64,000 bases of DNA from Planctobacterium marinum (lineage in GTDB: Bacteria; Pseudomonadota; Gammaproteobacteria; Enterobacterales; Alteromonadaceae): NCBI RefSeq assembly GCF_036322805.1, contig NZ_AP027272.1, positions 3,286,001-3,350,000 on the forward strand, given 5' to 3'. The notes beneath the pieces are model-generated. The model was not told the DNA's origin, searched no databases, and was given only the letters and a program-made list of their open reading frames with translations. Shown piece after piece: positions 55,638 to 64,000 of this stretch. The position numbers were made by a program, and so were the translations under genes. Each line of letters begins with the position of its first letter. Positions within the stretch are counted from its first letter, which is position 1.

Positions 55638-56912
55638 TCAGCTGTTCTCGGTCAACGCCTGCTTGATTTCGGCAACAGTATAGAACGATCCAAAGCCTAT
55701 GATAAGGTCTTGCGGATGAGTCGCGGCATTTTGCGCGGTAGTGACGGCGTCTGCTATTGATGCACAAGTCACTACTTCCTGGCCAAAATCGGCGAGCGAA
55801 GATTCTAGCACTTCAACCTGAGCGCTGCGAGCACAATCCAATGGCGCTACCAGCCATGTGGCAGACAAATCTTTAAATACCGTGAGACTGGCTCTGGAAT
55901 CTTTATCTGACAGCATACCCAGAATAAAAATAAGCTTGCGATAAGGTATATTTTGCAATTGTTTGCGCAAATAGGCGGTTGCTTGAGGATTATGGGCTAC
56001 ATCAACTAACATCCGCTTATCATCAGACACAGCCTCCATACGCCCGGGTAACGTTGTGGTTTGTAGTACCTGGCGGATTTGCTCGTCTGTGAGTGACCAG
56101 TTTAATAGCCGGCTGGTAAACAAGGCCGTCGCTGCATTCTGAATTGGAAGGTTGCCTTTGGGTAATGCTTCAAGAGAAAACGCCCCGCGATTACAACTAG
56201 CGCTGAAATGCCAATGCGACTCAAATTCAGTTACCTTAAAGTCTTCGTCCCGGCGAAAAAGGTTTGCGTTAGTCGCAGCTGCATGTTGTAACACCGAGTC
56301 AGGAATGTCGAGATCGCCAACCACACAAGGGATATCACGGCGCATAATCCCCGCTTTTTCATAGCCCACTAATTCTCGTGTATCGCCAAGCCACGCTTGG
56401 TGGTCCAGATCGATTGTGGTGATCACTGACACATCTGGTTGCACAATATTAACTGCATCCAGACGCCCACCTAAGCCCACTTCCAGCAGAATCACATCGG
56501 GTTTTGCTTCTGCCAACAGACACAAGGCCGCCAATGTGCCAAATTCAAAATAGGTTAATGAAGTATTCCCTCTTGCCTGCTCCACCTGTTTAAACGCATT
56601 ACAATGTGCCGATTCACTCAACATCTGATTGTTAATACGAACTCGCTCGCGATAATCACTAATATGCGGCGAACTATACACCCCGGTGGTTAAGCCACTA
56701 GCCTGTGCCAGTCTCTCTAGAATTCGACAGGTAGAACCTTTGCCATTGGTTCCCGCAACCATTATCACAGTGCTGTTTGTAAAGCTAAGTTGCAAGGCAT
56801 CGTAGACATCAGCGACCCGCTCCAATCCCATTTCAATCTGGGCTGGGTGGATCGCTTCAAGATATTGAAGCCAGCCCTGTAGATCTTCGGGCTGACGTAT
56901 AGTAATTGTCAA
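55638..56912 (-). CDS. folC: Bifunctional tetrahydrofolate synthase/dihydrofolate synthase
   Basis: 424 residues, from a TTG start that lies 3 bp after the accD stop, so it is likely translationally coupled. Mur-ligase fold: P-loop VMVAGTNGKGSTCRIL, Glu/His metal motif LEVGLGGRLDAVNIV, IDLDHQAWLGDTRE, VDVAHNPQA. It adds glutamate to dihydropteroate and extends folyl polyglutamate tails. Cytoplasmic. The next gene, dedD, is 52 bp away. Confidence 0.96.
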   Translation of the reverse strand: MTITIRQPEDLQGWLQYLEAIHPAQIEMGLERVADVYDALQLSFTNSTVIMVAGTNGKGSTCRILERLAQASGLTTGVYSSPHISDYRERVRINNQMLSESAHCNAFKQVEQARGNTSLTYFEFGTLAALCLLAEAKPDVILLEVGLGGRLDAVNIVQPDVSVITTIDLDHQAWLGDTRELVGYEKAGIMRRDIPCVVGDLDIPDSVLQHAAATNANLFRRDEDFKVTEFESHWHFSASCNRGAFSLEALPKGNLPIQNAATALFTSRLLNWSLTDEQIRQVLQTTTLPGRMEAVSDDKRMLVDVAHNPQATAYLRKQLQNIPYRKLIFILGMLSDKDSRASLTVFKDLSATWLVAPLDCARSAQVEVLESSLADFGQEVVTCASIADAVTTAQNAATHPQDLIIGFGSFYTVAEIKQALTENS

Positions 56913-56915
56913 AAC

Positions 56916-57782
56916 TTATGAAGCCTGAGAAGGATTTTCTGAAGAGTGGTGTAACTTGTCCAGCAAACCATATAACTTTTGACGCATGTGACGTCTGTCA
57001 ACGATCATGTCAATGGCACCTTTTTCCAACAGGAACTCACTGCGTTGGAATCCATCTGGCAAAGTTTCGCGCACGGTTTGCTCGATTACGCGAGGACCTG
57101 CAAAACCAATTAATGCGCCTGGTTCAGCCACGTTTACATCGCCCAACATCGCCAGACTGGCAGAAACACCGCCCATCGTTGGATCAGTCAAAACTGAGAT
57201 ATAAGGCAAGCCCTTATCACTCATTTTCGCCAATGCCGCGCTGGTTTTAGCCATTTGCATCAAGGATAACAAGGCTTCTTGCATACGTGCACCACCACTG
57301 GCAGAAAAGCAAATAAGCGGCATATTGTGGGCCAAACAGGCTTCCACGCCTTTTACAAATCGCGCACCAACTACCGACGCCATTGAACCGCCCATAAAAC
57401 CAAACTCAAAAGCAGCGGCCACAACGGGTTTACCGCACAATTTGCCCTGCATAACCACCATCGCATCTTTTTCATTAGAGGCTTTCTGAGCTGCGGCGAT
57501 ACGGTCTTTGTAACGTTTTGAATCTTTAAATTTCAATACGTCTTGCGGCTCTAGGTCTGAGCCTAATTCAGTACGTCCACCTTGATCTAAAAAGTGATTT
57601 AACCTGGCTCTCGCACTGATACGCATGTGGTTGTCGCACTTGGGACACACCTCAAGTTGTTTTTCCAGTTCCACTTTGTACAGCACTGCATTGCATTTGC
57701 CGCATTTAGTCCAGATCCCTTCTGGAACGTTACTTTTTACGGCGGATTGGGTCTTGGGCAGTATCTTTTGGATCCAACTCAT
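56916..57782 (-). CDS. accD: Acetyl-CoA carboxylase carboxyltransferase subunit beta
   Basis: 288 residues from the ATG at 57782 (MSWIQKILP), homologous to E. coli AccD; a longer frame up to 57800 lacks family support. N-terminal zinc finger ([26 protein letters not shown]: four Cys), then the crotonase-fold carboxyltransferase with [27 protein letters not shown] and [14 protein letters not shown]. With AccA it transfers the carboxyl group from carboxybiotin to acetyl-CoA in fatty-acid synthesis. Confidence 0.97.
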   Translation of the reverse strand: MSWIQKILPKTQSAVKSNVPEGIWTKCGKCNAVLYKVELEKQLEVCPKCDNHMRISARARLNHFLDQGGRTELGSDLEPQDVLKFKDSKRYKDRIAAAQKASNEKDAMVVMQGKLCGKPVVAAAFEFGFMGGSMASVVGARFVKGVEACLAHNMPLICFSASGGARMQEALLSLMQMAKTSAALAKMSDKGLPYISVLTDPTMGGVSASLAMLGDVNVAEPGALIGFAGPRVIEQTVRETLPDGFQRSEFLLEKGAIDMIVDRRHMRQKLYGLLDKLHHSSENPSQAS

Positions 57783-57946
57783 TGAATTCAGTTCTCTCAC
57801 ATTTTATTTAGCAAGATGAAAGCTACCAGGCAATTTAAGCACTTTTAAAGTGGGTTTATCGCCAAATATCTACACTTTCACCGAACATGTTGATTTTGTT
57901 TGTGCGCTTTATCACGCGATATTGCCGCATTCTAACAGCAATTGAA

Positions 57947-57960
57947 AGACCATGTGGTCT
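57947..57960. promoter_or_regulatory. Palindrome in accD upstream region
   Basis: AGACCATGTGGTCT has perfect 6-bp arms with a 2-base centre, in the 218-bp gap between truA and accD. It may be a regulator-binding site for the accD-folC genes. On the minus strand it is followed by only a short T-run (TTTC), so a terminator for truA is less likely. Confidence 0.35.
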
Positions 57961-58000
57961 AAGATGTTATTCAATACCAACTCCAGCAACTGGAGCCAGT

Positions 58001-58798
58001 CTAACCCAGCTCGTCTGGCAAGAATAGCGGCCCAAGCGGCATGTGAGGAATTCCCCATTCTTGCGGGTAGTCAACAGCAACGAGATATAAGCCATTAGGT
58101 TTAGCTGTGGCTGCGGCCTGCGTTCGGTCCTTATTGGCCAGCAACTCAGCTATCCACTCAACAGACTCCTCGCCACTTCCCACCTTCATCAAACTACCTG
58201 CTATATTGCGCACCATGTGATGTACGAAAGCATTAGCTTTAATATCAATAATGACGTAATCGCCCTGTCTTATGACATCTATATGATGAACATTGCGAAA
58301 GGGTGTTCTGGATTGGCATAACGAAGCTCTAAACGCCGAAAAGTCTTGTTCGCCAACTAAACTTTGTGCTGCTGCGTGCATGCGTTCAGCGTCCAGAGGA
58401 TGGTAGTGGTGCGTGACACCACCGTAGAATATACCCGAACGCAATCTTACATTATGGATAATGTAGCGATAACGTCTTGCGGTGGCAGAAAAGCGCGCGT
58501 GAAATTCGTCAGGAACCTGTTTAGCCCATTTAATAGCAACCGTATCAGGTAAATTGGCATTGCCGCCCATGCTCCAGGCTTTGTCTGGCCGATCGACGTG
58601 AGTATCGAAGTGCACCACTTGATTGCTGGCGTGGACACCGGCGTCAGTGCGTCCAGCGCAGACCACATCTATCTTGTGTTGTGCAATGTGCGATAACGCC
58701 TGCTCTAAGTGTTGCTGAATACTGTCCACGTTACGTTGGCGCTGCCAGCCGAAGTATGCAGCCCCGTTGTATTCAATGCCTAATGCGACTCTAGCCAT
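58001..58798 (-). CDS. truA: tRNA pseudouridine(38-40) synthase
   Basis: 265 residues. TruA-family signatures: [25 protein letters not shown], catalytic Asp in [21 protein letters not shown], and the C-terminal [15 protein letters not shown]. It converts uridine to pseudouridine at tRNA anticodon-stem positions 38-40. The usual neighbour fimV is upstream, 60 bp away. Confidence 0.97.
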   Translation of the reverse strand: MARVALGIEYNGAAYFGWQRQRNVDSIQQHLEQALSHIAQHKIDVVCAGRTDAGVHASNQVVHFDTHVDRPDKAWSMGGNANLPDTVAIKWAKQVPDEFHARFSATARRYRYIIHNVRLRSGIFYGGVTHHYHPLDAERMHAAAQSLVGEQDFSAFRASLCQSRTPFRNVHHIDVIRQGDYVIIDIKANAFVHHMVRNIAGSLMKVGSGEESVEWIAELLANKDRTQAAATAKPNGLYLVAVDYPQEWGIPHMPLGPLFLPDELG

Positions 58799-58858
58799 AA
58801 TAATCGGGTTAGTTGAAAAAACGCTGCATGTTAAAAGAAACGCCGGAAACTTTCAAAG

Positions 58859-61800
58859 CTAACGTTTTAATTGAGCCAGAATATCTTGAGCTTCTTGTTT
58901 TTGCTCGGCAGTTCCCGTTTCGATAACTTCATTCAATAAGATTTCCGCCGACTCGGCATCATCGATCTCCAGATAAGCATGGGCAAGATCTAGCTTGGCA
59001 TTGATACCCTGGTCTTGGTCTACATCAATTACATCATCGTCAGCAGCAACACCAGTAAACTCTTCCAGGTCAATGTCAATATTCAAATCCTTTTCAGATA
59101 GCGGTGTTTCATCCTCCTGCAAGCTTTCTTCCAAAAGCGTTTCTACATCAAGGAATTCATCATCAACATCTAATTCTGCTAGCTGTTCTTGTGCTTCTTC
59201 TGCTATTTCCTCATGTAAGACATCTTCATCGTCACTGAGTAACGCCGCCAAATCTAAGTCTGGGTTTTCTGGAAAGTCCGGTTCTTTCTCCAGCTCAACG
59301 CTCTCTTCTGTCTCCAGATCCTCTTCCAGAGCAGCGTCTATGTTGCCCAAGATGTCGTCAAAGCTGGTATTTTCTAGCTCATTAAGAGCCGCTTCGTCAT
59401 CATCAGCCAAATCAGGCAAGGTATCATCGCCGGAATCAGCCAGAGCCTGTGCTAACTGCTCCAGGTCATTATCTGAACCCTCGGAATCAAATACATCTTC
59501 TAGTTCAGACGTCTCCCTCGTTGTATCTTCAGGATTCTCTGGTACTACATCCGGCTCACCACCAAATGAGGGAATATCATCAAGATCGTCGTCTAGCTCT
59601 ACTTCTGGGGTAGATATCCGAGCGTCATCTAGGCTTTTTGGTTCTTCAGTACTGTCTTCTTTTTGCTCTGCCCAGTTGTCAAGGCTAATGTCATCAAGGT
59701 CAGGCTCATCTTCCTCACCCAACCACTCACCCAACCCAGGCAAATCGTCCAGTGAGGTTTCGGGGTTAGATTCAACTTCTTGTTCTGATTCGTCAAGCAG
59801 CTCTGGAAGTTCATCATCCTCCAAAAGCGAGTTTTCATCACCTTGCTCGAGAAACGCAGACTCCAAATCATCATCTGTTAAGCCTTCATCATCACTCTGA
59901 GGCTCTTCAAACGTTTGTTGTTCGACATCCAATGATTTCGTCTCTGACTCTTCAGATTCAACATGTTCCTCTGGTGTTAGCTTGAGATCTTGTAGCGAAA
60001 CGTCTTTGCGGGTGTCTTCAACATCAAAGTCAACACTGGTGTCTTTGTAACCATAAATCTCGTCAATATCATCGATATCGCTTTCTGGATCAGCTCTTTC
60101 TTCTGCCCCTTCAGAGAACTCTGCCAGTGCTTCATCAAAATCATCGAGTTCTTCTTCAGGACTCTCAAACTCCTGTTCCAAATCAGAATCATCTAACAAC
60201 GCTTCTAGCTGGTTCTCTTCATCCAACTCTTCTGACAAATCTTCAACATCTGTCAGGCTGTCTTCCAGCGAATCTTCATCTAGCAAGTCTGTTTCCGGTT
60301 CTACCAGTTCAGGCTCTTCTGCAAGCTCAGGCTCTTCAGCCAGTTCAGACTCTTCTGCAAGCTCAGGCTCTTCAGCCAGTTCAGACTCTTCTGCAAGCTC
60401 AGGCTCTTCTGCAAGTTCAGGCTCTTCTGCAAGTTCAGGCTCTTCTACCAGCTCAGGCTCTTCTACCAGCTCAGGCTCTTCTGCAAGCTCAGGCTCTTCT
60501 GTAAGCTCTGGCTCTTCCGCAAGCTCTGGCTCTTCTGCAAGCTCTGGCTCTTCCGCAAGCTCTGGCTCTTCTGCAAGCTCAGGCTCTTCTACCAGCTCAG
60601 GCTCTTCTGCAAGTTCAGGCTCTTCTACCAGCTCAGGCTCTTCTGCAAGCTCAGACTCTTCTGCAAGCTCAGGCTCTTCTACCAGCTCAGGCTCTTCTAC
60701 CAGTTCAGGCTCTTCTGCAAGTTCAGGCTCTTCTGCAAGCTCAGGCTCTTCTACCAGCTCAGGCTCTTCTGCAAGTTCAGGCTCTTCCGCAAGCTCTGGC
60801 TCTTCTACCAGCTCAGACTCTTCTGCAAGTTCAGGCTCTTCTGCAAGCTCAGGCTCTTCTGCAAGCTCAGGCTCTTCTGCAAGTTCAGGCTCTTCTACCA
60901 GCTCAGGCTCTTCTACCAGCTCAGACTCTTCTGCAAGTTCAGGCTCTTCTACCAGTTCAGGCTCTTCTGCAAGTTCAGGCTCTTCTACCAGTTCAGGCTC
61001 TTCTGCAAGTTCAGGCTCTTCTACCAGCTCAGGCTCTAATGCTTCTTCAATCAGCTCTGGCTCTTCTGCAAGCTCAAGCTCTTCTGCAAGCTCAGGCTCT
61101 TCTGCAAGTTCAGACTCTTCTACCAGCTCAGGCTCTTCTGCCAGCTCAGACTCTTCTGCAAGCTCAGGCTCTTCTACCAGTTCAGGCTCTAATGCTTCTT
61201 CAATCAGCTCAGGCTCTTCTGCAACGTCTTCAATATCAGTTAGGCTGTCTTCCAGCGAATCGTCGTCTGGCGAGTCTAATTCAGCCAGAGTATCCTCTAC
61301 CAACTCAGGCTCTATTGCTTCTTCAACCAACCCGGGCTCTTCTGCCGCGTCTTCAATATCAGTCAGGCTGTCTTCTAATATTTCGTTCTCGGCTTGCGCC
61401 GATTCCATTTCGGCAAGTTCTGGTGTAAGTGATTCGTCCACCTCAGCTAATTCAGATTCATCGTCGAGTAATTCCGGCTCAAGCAAGTCACCTTGAGGTA
61501 AATCAGAAAAATCAGGTAATGAATCAGATTCATCAGCAGGAGAAACTTGACCTACTGAACTGAATGCATCTTCGTTTAGTTCTGGAATATCCTCGAGAGA
61601 CAACTCTTCTGGATCTTCCTCAACCGCTTGAGCTTTCTCTTTCTCAGCCTCAGCATTGGAACCAAAATCATCAGAGGCAATATCAGGAATATCTTCAAGC
61701 GATAATTCACCGGAGAATAATCCATTTGTATCAGCGTCTTCATCAGCGGCCGGTTCAACAGTCGATTCAGCATCTGTTGCAAGCGAGTCTAATAAATCGT

Positions 61801-64000
61801 TGTAATCTTCATCGGTAATATCGTCTATTGGATAAGTGGGCTTATCTTCTGCTTCTGCTTCTGCTTCTGCTTCTGCTTCTGCTTGTGCTTCTAGAGAATC
61901 GTCTTGATTTACTGGATCATCAATGAATTCATCAGTAACTTTAGCTTCAATTTCCTCTTCGCTAGCGAAATCAGAAACATCTTCATCCAAATCAGCAAGC
62001 TCGGCCTCGGTCGCAGTGTCACCTTCGTCACCAGTATCAAACTCTTCCTGCTCGGCCATGAGAGACTCAGGGTCCGTTTGAGCGGTGTTTTCTGACTCAT
62101 CCATAAGCGCAGATTCATCGATTAGGTCTTCACTTTCATCGAGCTGCTCTAGCGTATTCTCAGGGACAGCCTCAAGCTCACTACTTGGATCATCCTCACC
62201 CGGTATTGTAAGTTCGTCTATTTCTAAAGAGTCTTGCAATTCTTCCTGTTCAGGCAAACCAAGCTCATTAATATTTGACAAAGACTCTTCTTCAATGTCA
62301 GCCTCCGAGCTGTCACGGTCGGCGTCGTCGGGTAGCTCGAATGACTCTGCCCTGTCTTCTTCTGATTCGATAGCATCGATGCCGTCATTACCTGAATCAA
62401 GCTCTTCAAAGTCTGCGTCTTGTTGCTCTGTATTGTCAGCTAATTCGTTTTCCGGGATATCTTCGATGTCGGTTCCAGAGTCGCTATCCAGCTCGTCTTC
62501 CATCCCAAGTTCGGCAAGTAGCTCATCAGCCAGTTCATCCTGCGCATTATCAGCTTGTGAAGTGCTATATTCGCTGCTCTGCTCAATGTTTTCCGGTTCA
62601 TCCGCGACACCGAGTTCTGCTAATAACTCATCAGCTAATGAATCTTGATCAATGTCATCTTCATCTTGGGTTTCTGCTTCCATTTCTGCCAACAGCTCGT
62701 CAGCAAGATCATCTTGAGTGCTGTCCGGCTCTTGGTTCATGACCTCAGGGTCTTCAACACCAAGCTCTGCCAACAGTTCATCGGCAAGATCCATCTGCCC
62801 TGAATCACCCTCAGCAACTTCTTCAATCCCTAACTCGGCAAGGAGTTCATCAGCCAGCTCATCCTGCAAGGACTCTACGTCAGTATCAGGTTGATTAGCC
62901 ACCATAGCATCCAGTTCATCTTCTGGAGCCTGCAAATCCTCATCATCTTCGCTAAACAAGTCACTGGAGGCTTCATCTAAATCACTCTCATCCAGCAGGC
63001 TATCTGCAAGTTCGGCCTCATCAGAGAAAGATGAATCTTCAAAATCGCTTTCATCTCCAAACCCAACCTCATCCCCAAATGCAACATCATCTCCAAATGC
63101 AACATCATCGCCAAATGCTGTTTCTGGCTCTTCTATCGCAACATCAGGATCACCTGGCTCCTTGCGTGGCGCATTTTGCAGAACTTCTGTCAGTTCTTCG
63201 GTGATATTATCCAGTTGCTCGTTTTGTTGTTCGATGCTGTCTTCTAACTTTTCAACCGCTTCATCGGTTAGCAAATCTTCATCTGCAATGCCCAGAACTT
63301 CCTCGGCATCAAAAGCTTCTAGCTCCTCAGCACTTTCTTCCGCAACGGGCTCGGGTTCTGGCTCAGGTTCTGGTTCGGGTTCAGGAATTTCTTCTGTGAT
63401 TTCTTTAGCAGTTTCAGTTTCTGCAGCCTCTTCCAAAATGCTGTCGATATCGGACTGTTCATCTGCGTCAAGTTCTTCATCAAGGCCACTATCGAAATCT
63501 TCAACCTCGGGCTCATCCAACTCCGCGAATTCATCCAAAATGCCATCCACGTCCTCTGCAGCTTCAGATAATTCGACGGCATCATCGTCAGATTCATCAG
63601 ATGCGAACAAATCATCTAAATCACCCTGGTCCAACAAACCGCTGTCAGAGTCAGCGAAATCGTCATCATCGCCACTCAACAGGTCGTCATCCATGTCAAG
63701 GCTACTCATTTCTTCTTCGAGTACCTTGTCTAGCGAGTCGTCCAGCTCTTCGGCAAATTCATCTTGTAAGAGGTCGTCATCGCCAAACAGATCATCATCT
63801 GCCCAATCGTCGTCCCCTAATTCATCCGAGGTATCTGAGCTCAACTCGTCCAACACGTCAGATTCTTCTACGGCTTTTGAGGCCATTTCAGGGGCTGGGG
63901 CTGGTGCAGCGGTTTCAATCGCAGGCGCTTCTTCGCCTTTGCGACGCAATAAGAACATTGTCAATCCACCCAGCACTGACAAAGTAAGCAGTAACGAGGA
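58859..64000 (-). CDS. fimV: FimV-family polar/pilus assembly protein, 5' end outside window
   Basis: The frame is still open at base 64000, so the N-terminus with the signal peptide and LysM domain lies beyond the window; 1713 residues are visible. It opens with a membrane segment (LLLTLSVLGGLTMFLL) and a basic stop (RRKGEE), then about 1600 residues of very acidic, low-complexity sequence, and finally a FimV C-terminal helical domain (INAKLDLAHAYLEIDDAESAEILLNEVI). FimV anchors at the cell pole and recruits type IV pilus, motility or cyclic-di-GMP machinery; Pseudomonas FimV is about 920 residues, so this protein is far larger. The acidic part carries repeats of LADELLAELG (five copies, bases about 62490-62890), FGDDVA (63050-63120) and a long 18-bp array (60301-61221). 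Confidence 0.92.
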   Translation of the reverse strand, partial: SSLLLTLSVLGGLTMFLLRRKGEEAPAIETAAPAPAPEMASKAVEESDVLDELSSDTSDELGDDDWADDDLFGDDDLLQDEFAEELDDSLDKVLEEEMSSLDMDDDLLSGDDDDFADSDSGLLDQGDLDDLFASDESDDDAVELSEAAEDVDGILDEFAELDEPEVEDFDSGLDEELDADEQSDIDSILEEAAETETAKEITEEIPEPEPEPEPEPEPVAEESAEELEAFDAEEVLGIADEDLLTDEAVEKLEDSIEQQNEQLDNITEELTEVLQNAPRKEPGDPDVAIEEPETAFGDDVAFGDDVAFGDEVGFGDESDFEDSSFSDEAELADSLLDESDLDEASSDLFSEDDEDLQAPEDELDAMVANQPDTDVESLQDELADELLAELGIEEVAEGDSGQMDLADELLAELGVEDPEVMNQEPDSTQDDLADELLAEMEAETQDEDDIDQDSLADELLAELGVADEPENIEQSSEYSTSQADNAQDELADELLAELGMEDELDSDSGTDIEDIPENELADNTEQQDADFEELDSGNDGIDAIESEEDRAESFELPDDADRDSSEADIEEESLSNINELGLPEQEELQDSLEIDELTIPGEDDPSSELEAVPENTLEQLDESEDLIDESALMDESENTAQTDPESLMAEQEEFDTGDEGDTATEAELADLDEDVSDFASEEEIEAKVTDEFIDDPVNQDDSLEAQAEAEAEAEAEAEDKPTYPIDDITDEDYNDLLDSLATDAESTVEPAADEDADTNGLFSGELSLEDIPDIASDDFGSNAEAEKEKAQAVEEDPEELSLEDIPELNEDAFSSVGQVSPADESDSLPDFSDLPQGDLLEPELLDDESELAEVDESLTPELAEMESAQAENEILEDSLTDIEDAAEEPGLVEEAIEPELVEDTLAELDSPDDDSLEDSLTDIEDVAEEPELIEEALEPELVEEPELAEESELAEEPELVEESELAEEPELAEELELAEEPELIEEALEPELVEEPELAEEPELVEEPELAEEPELVEEPELAEESELVEEPELVEEPELAEEPELAEEPELAEEPELAEESELVEEPELAEEPELAEEPELVEEPELAEEPELAEEPELVEEPELVEEPELAEESELAEEPELVEEPELAEEPELVEEPELAEEPELAEEPELAEEPELAEEPELTEEPELAEEPELVEEPELVEEPELAEEPELAEEPELAEESELAEEPELAEESELAEEPELAEEPELVEPETDLLDEDSLEDSLTDVEDLSEELDEENQLEALLDDSDLEQEFESPEEELDDFDEALAEFSEGAEERADPESDIDDIDEIYGYKDTSVDFDVEDTRKDVSLQDLKLTPEEHVESEESETKSLDVEQQTFEEPQSDDEGLTDDDLESAFLEQGDENSLLEDDELPELLDESEQEVESNPETSLDDLPGLGEWLGEEDEPDLDDISLDNWAEQKEDSTEEPKSLDDARISTPEVELDDDLDDIPSFGGEPDVVPENPEDTTRETSELEDVFDSEGSDNDLEQLAQALADSGDDTLPDLADDDEAALNELENTSFDDILGNIDAALEEDLETEESVELEKEPDFPENPDLDLAALLSDDEDVLHEEIAEEAQEQLAELDVDDEFLDVETLLEESLQEDETPLSEKDLNIDIDLEEFTGVAADDDVIDVDQDQGINAKLDLAHAYLEIDDAESAEILLNEVIETGTAEQKQEAQDILAQLKR
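60301..61221 (-). repeat. About fifty tandem 18-bp repeats within fimV
   Basis: The minus strand encodes (E-E-P-E-L-[AV])n, one unit per 18 bp, with occasional S for P and two inserts of EAL. Neighbouring copies are nearly identical at DNA level, so length change by slippage or recombination is expected. Every change in copy number keeps the frame. Confidence 0.9.
61847..61888 (-). repeat. Hexanucleotide tract coding Glu-Ala repeats in fimV
   Basis: Six perfect TTCTGC units (61847-61882) plus one variant TTGTGC (61883-61888), read on the minus strand as alternating Ala and Glu (AEAEAEAEAEAE). The unit length is a multiple of three, so variation stays in frame. Confidence 0.85.

Noticed and set aside
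58995-59900. Plus-strand 301-residue Ser-rich frame opposite fimV
   Set aside because: Composition (Ser-rich) is the mirror image of Asp/Glu codons on the real strand; no start context.
60301-61221. CRISPR array
   Set aside because: Units are 18 bp, contiguous, without unique spacers, and code for a protein repeat.
60127-61428. Long plus-strand reading frames full of Leu-Gln-Ala repeats opposite fimV
   Set aside because: They follow from reading the 18-bp repeat on the other strand. No ribosome-binding sites, and the minus-strand protein has the FimV context.
1-64000. tRNA, rRNA, prophage or complete insertion sequence
   Set aside because: No cloverleaf-like sequence, rRNA segment, integrase or transposase reading frame was recognised anywhere in the window.

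Overview
This window comes from a marine-type gammaproteobacterium, most likely of the order Alteromonadales (Alteromonas/Glaciecola/Aliiglaciecola relatives). This is inferred from the conserved order fimV-truA-accD-folC-dedD-cvpA-purF, the Alteromonadales-type small proteins (DUF3081, TcpQ-like), the wealth of hybrid histidine kinases, and the moderate GC content. No rRNA, tRNA, CRISPR array, prophage or autonomous insertion sequence was seen. Genes are cut by both window edges: a hybrid histidine kinase on the left and a giant FimV on the right.

Layout. 1-4.8 kb: a truncated hybrid histidine kinase and a large secreted metzincin-type protease with calcium-binding repeats. 4.9-10.6 kb: a tight five-gene catabolic operon (ACAD11-type acyl-CoA dehydrogenase, SDR, ACAD10/11-like phosphotransferase, histidine phosphatase, SDR) with a divergent LysR regulator and a symmetric LysR box inside the operon promoter. 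This looks like an unfused 4-hydroxyacyl-CoA degradation module. 10.6-20 kb: cell-envelope and nitrogen housekeeping (peroxiredoxin-glutaredoxin fusion, a degenerate sugar-nucleotide epimerase facing hldE, an ArsR regulator, a DUF350 membrane protein, glnE, a TcpQ-like protein, an LpxL-type acyltransferase). 20-23.7 kb: a multi-PAS hybrid kinase broken by one extra G in a seven-G run. 23.7-33.4 kb: mixed genes (DUF3081, outer-membrane barrel, tdk, acpH, TonB-C protein, chemoreceptor, CPA2 antiporter, WYL regulator, HDAC-like hydrolase), with a 313-bp element with terminal inverted repeats between the antiporter and the WYL gene.

33.6-40.9 kb: a self-contained efflux island (membrane-fusion adaptor, ABC ATPase, ADOP/MacB-like permease, sigma-54-dependent response regulator, histidine kinase), preceded by a sequence resembling a sigma-54 promoter. 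The likely logic is that the kinase activates the NtrC-type regulator, which turns on the transporter. 40.9-47.4 kb: a TetR regulator, a small protein behind another sigma-54-like site and a structured leader, a pseudo-receiver/helical-repeat protein, a metallo-beta-lactamase-fold hydrolase, a membrane protein with an acidic tail and an M23 lipoprotein. 47.5-52 kb: a six-gene operon (CBS protein, exported hydratase-like protein, sseA, AlkD-like protein, PCu(A)C copper chaperone, DSD1-like PLP enzyme). 52-64 kb: yebC-type gene, purF, cvpA, dedD, folC, accD, truA and fimV, all on the minus strand; the acidic region of fimV contains about fifty tandem 18-bp repeats.

Function assignments rest on reading motifs and on recalled family sequences. 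No database search was run.
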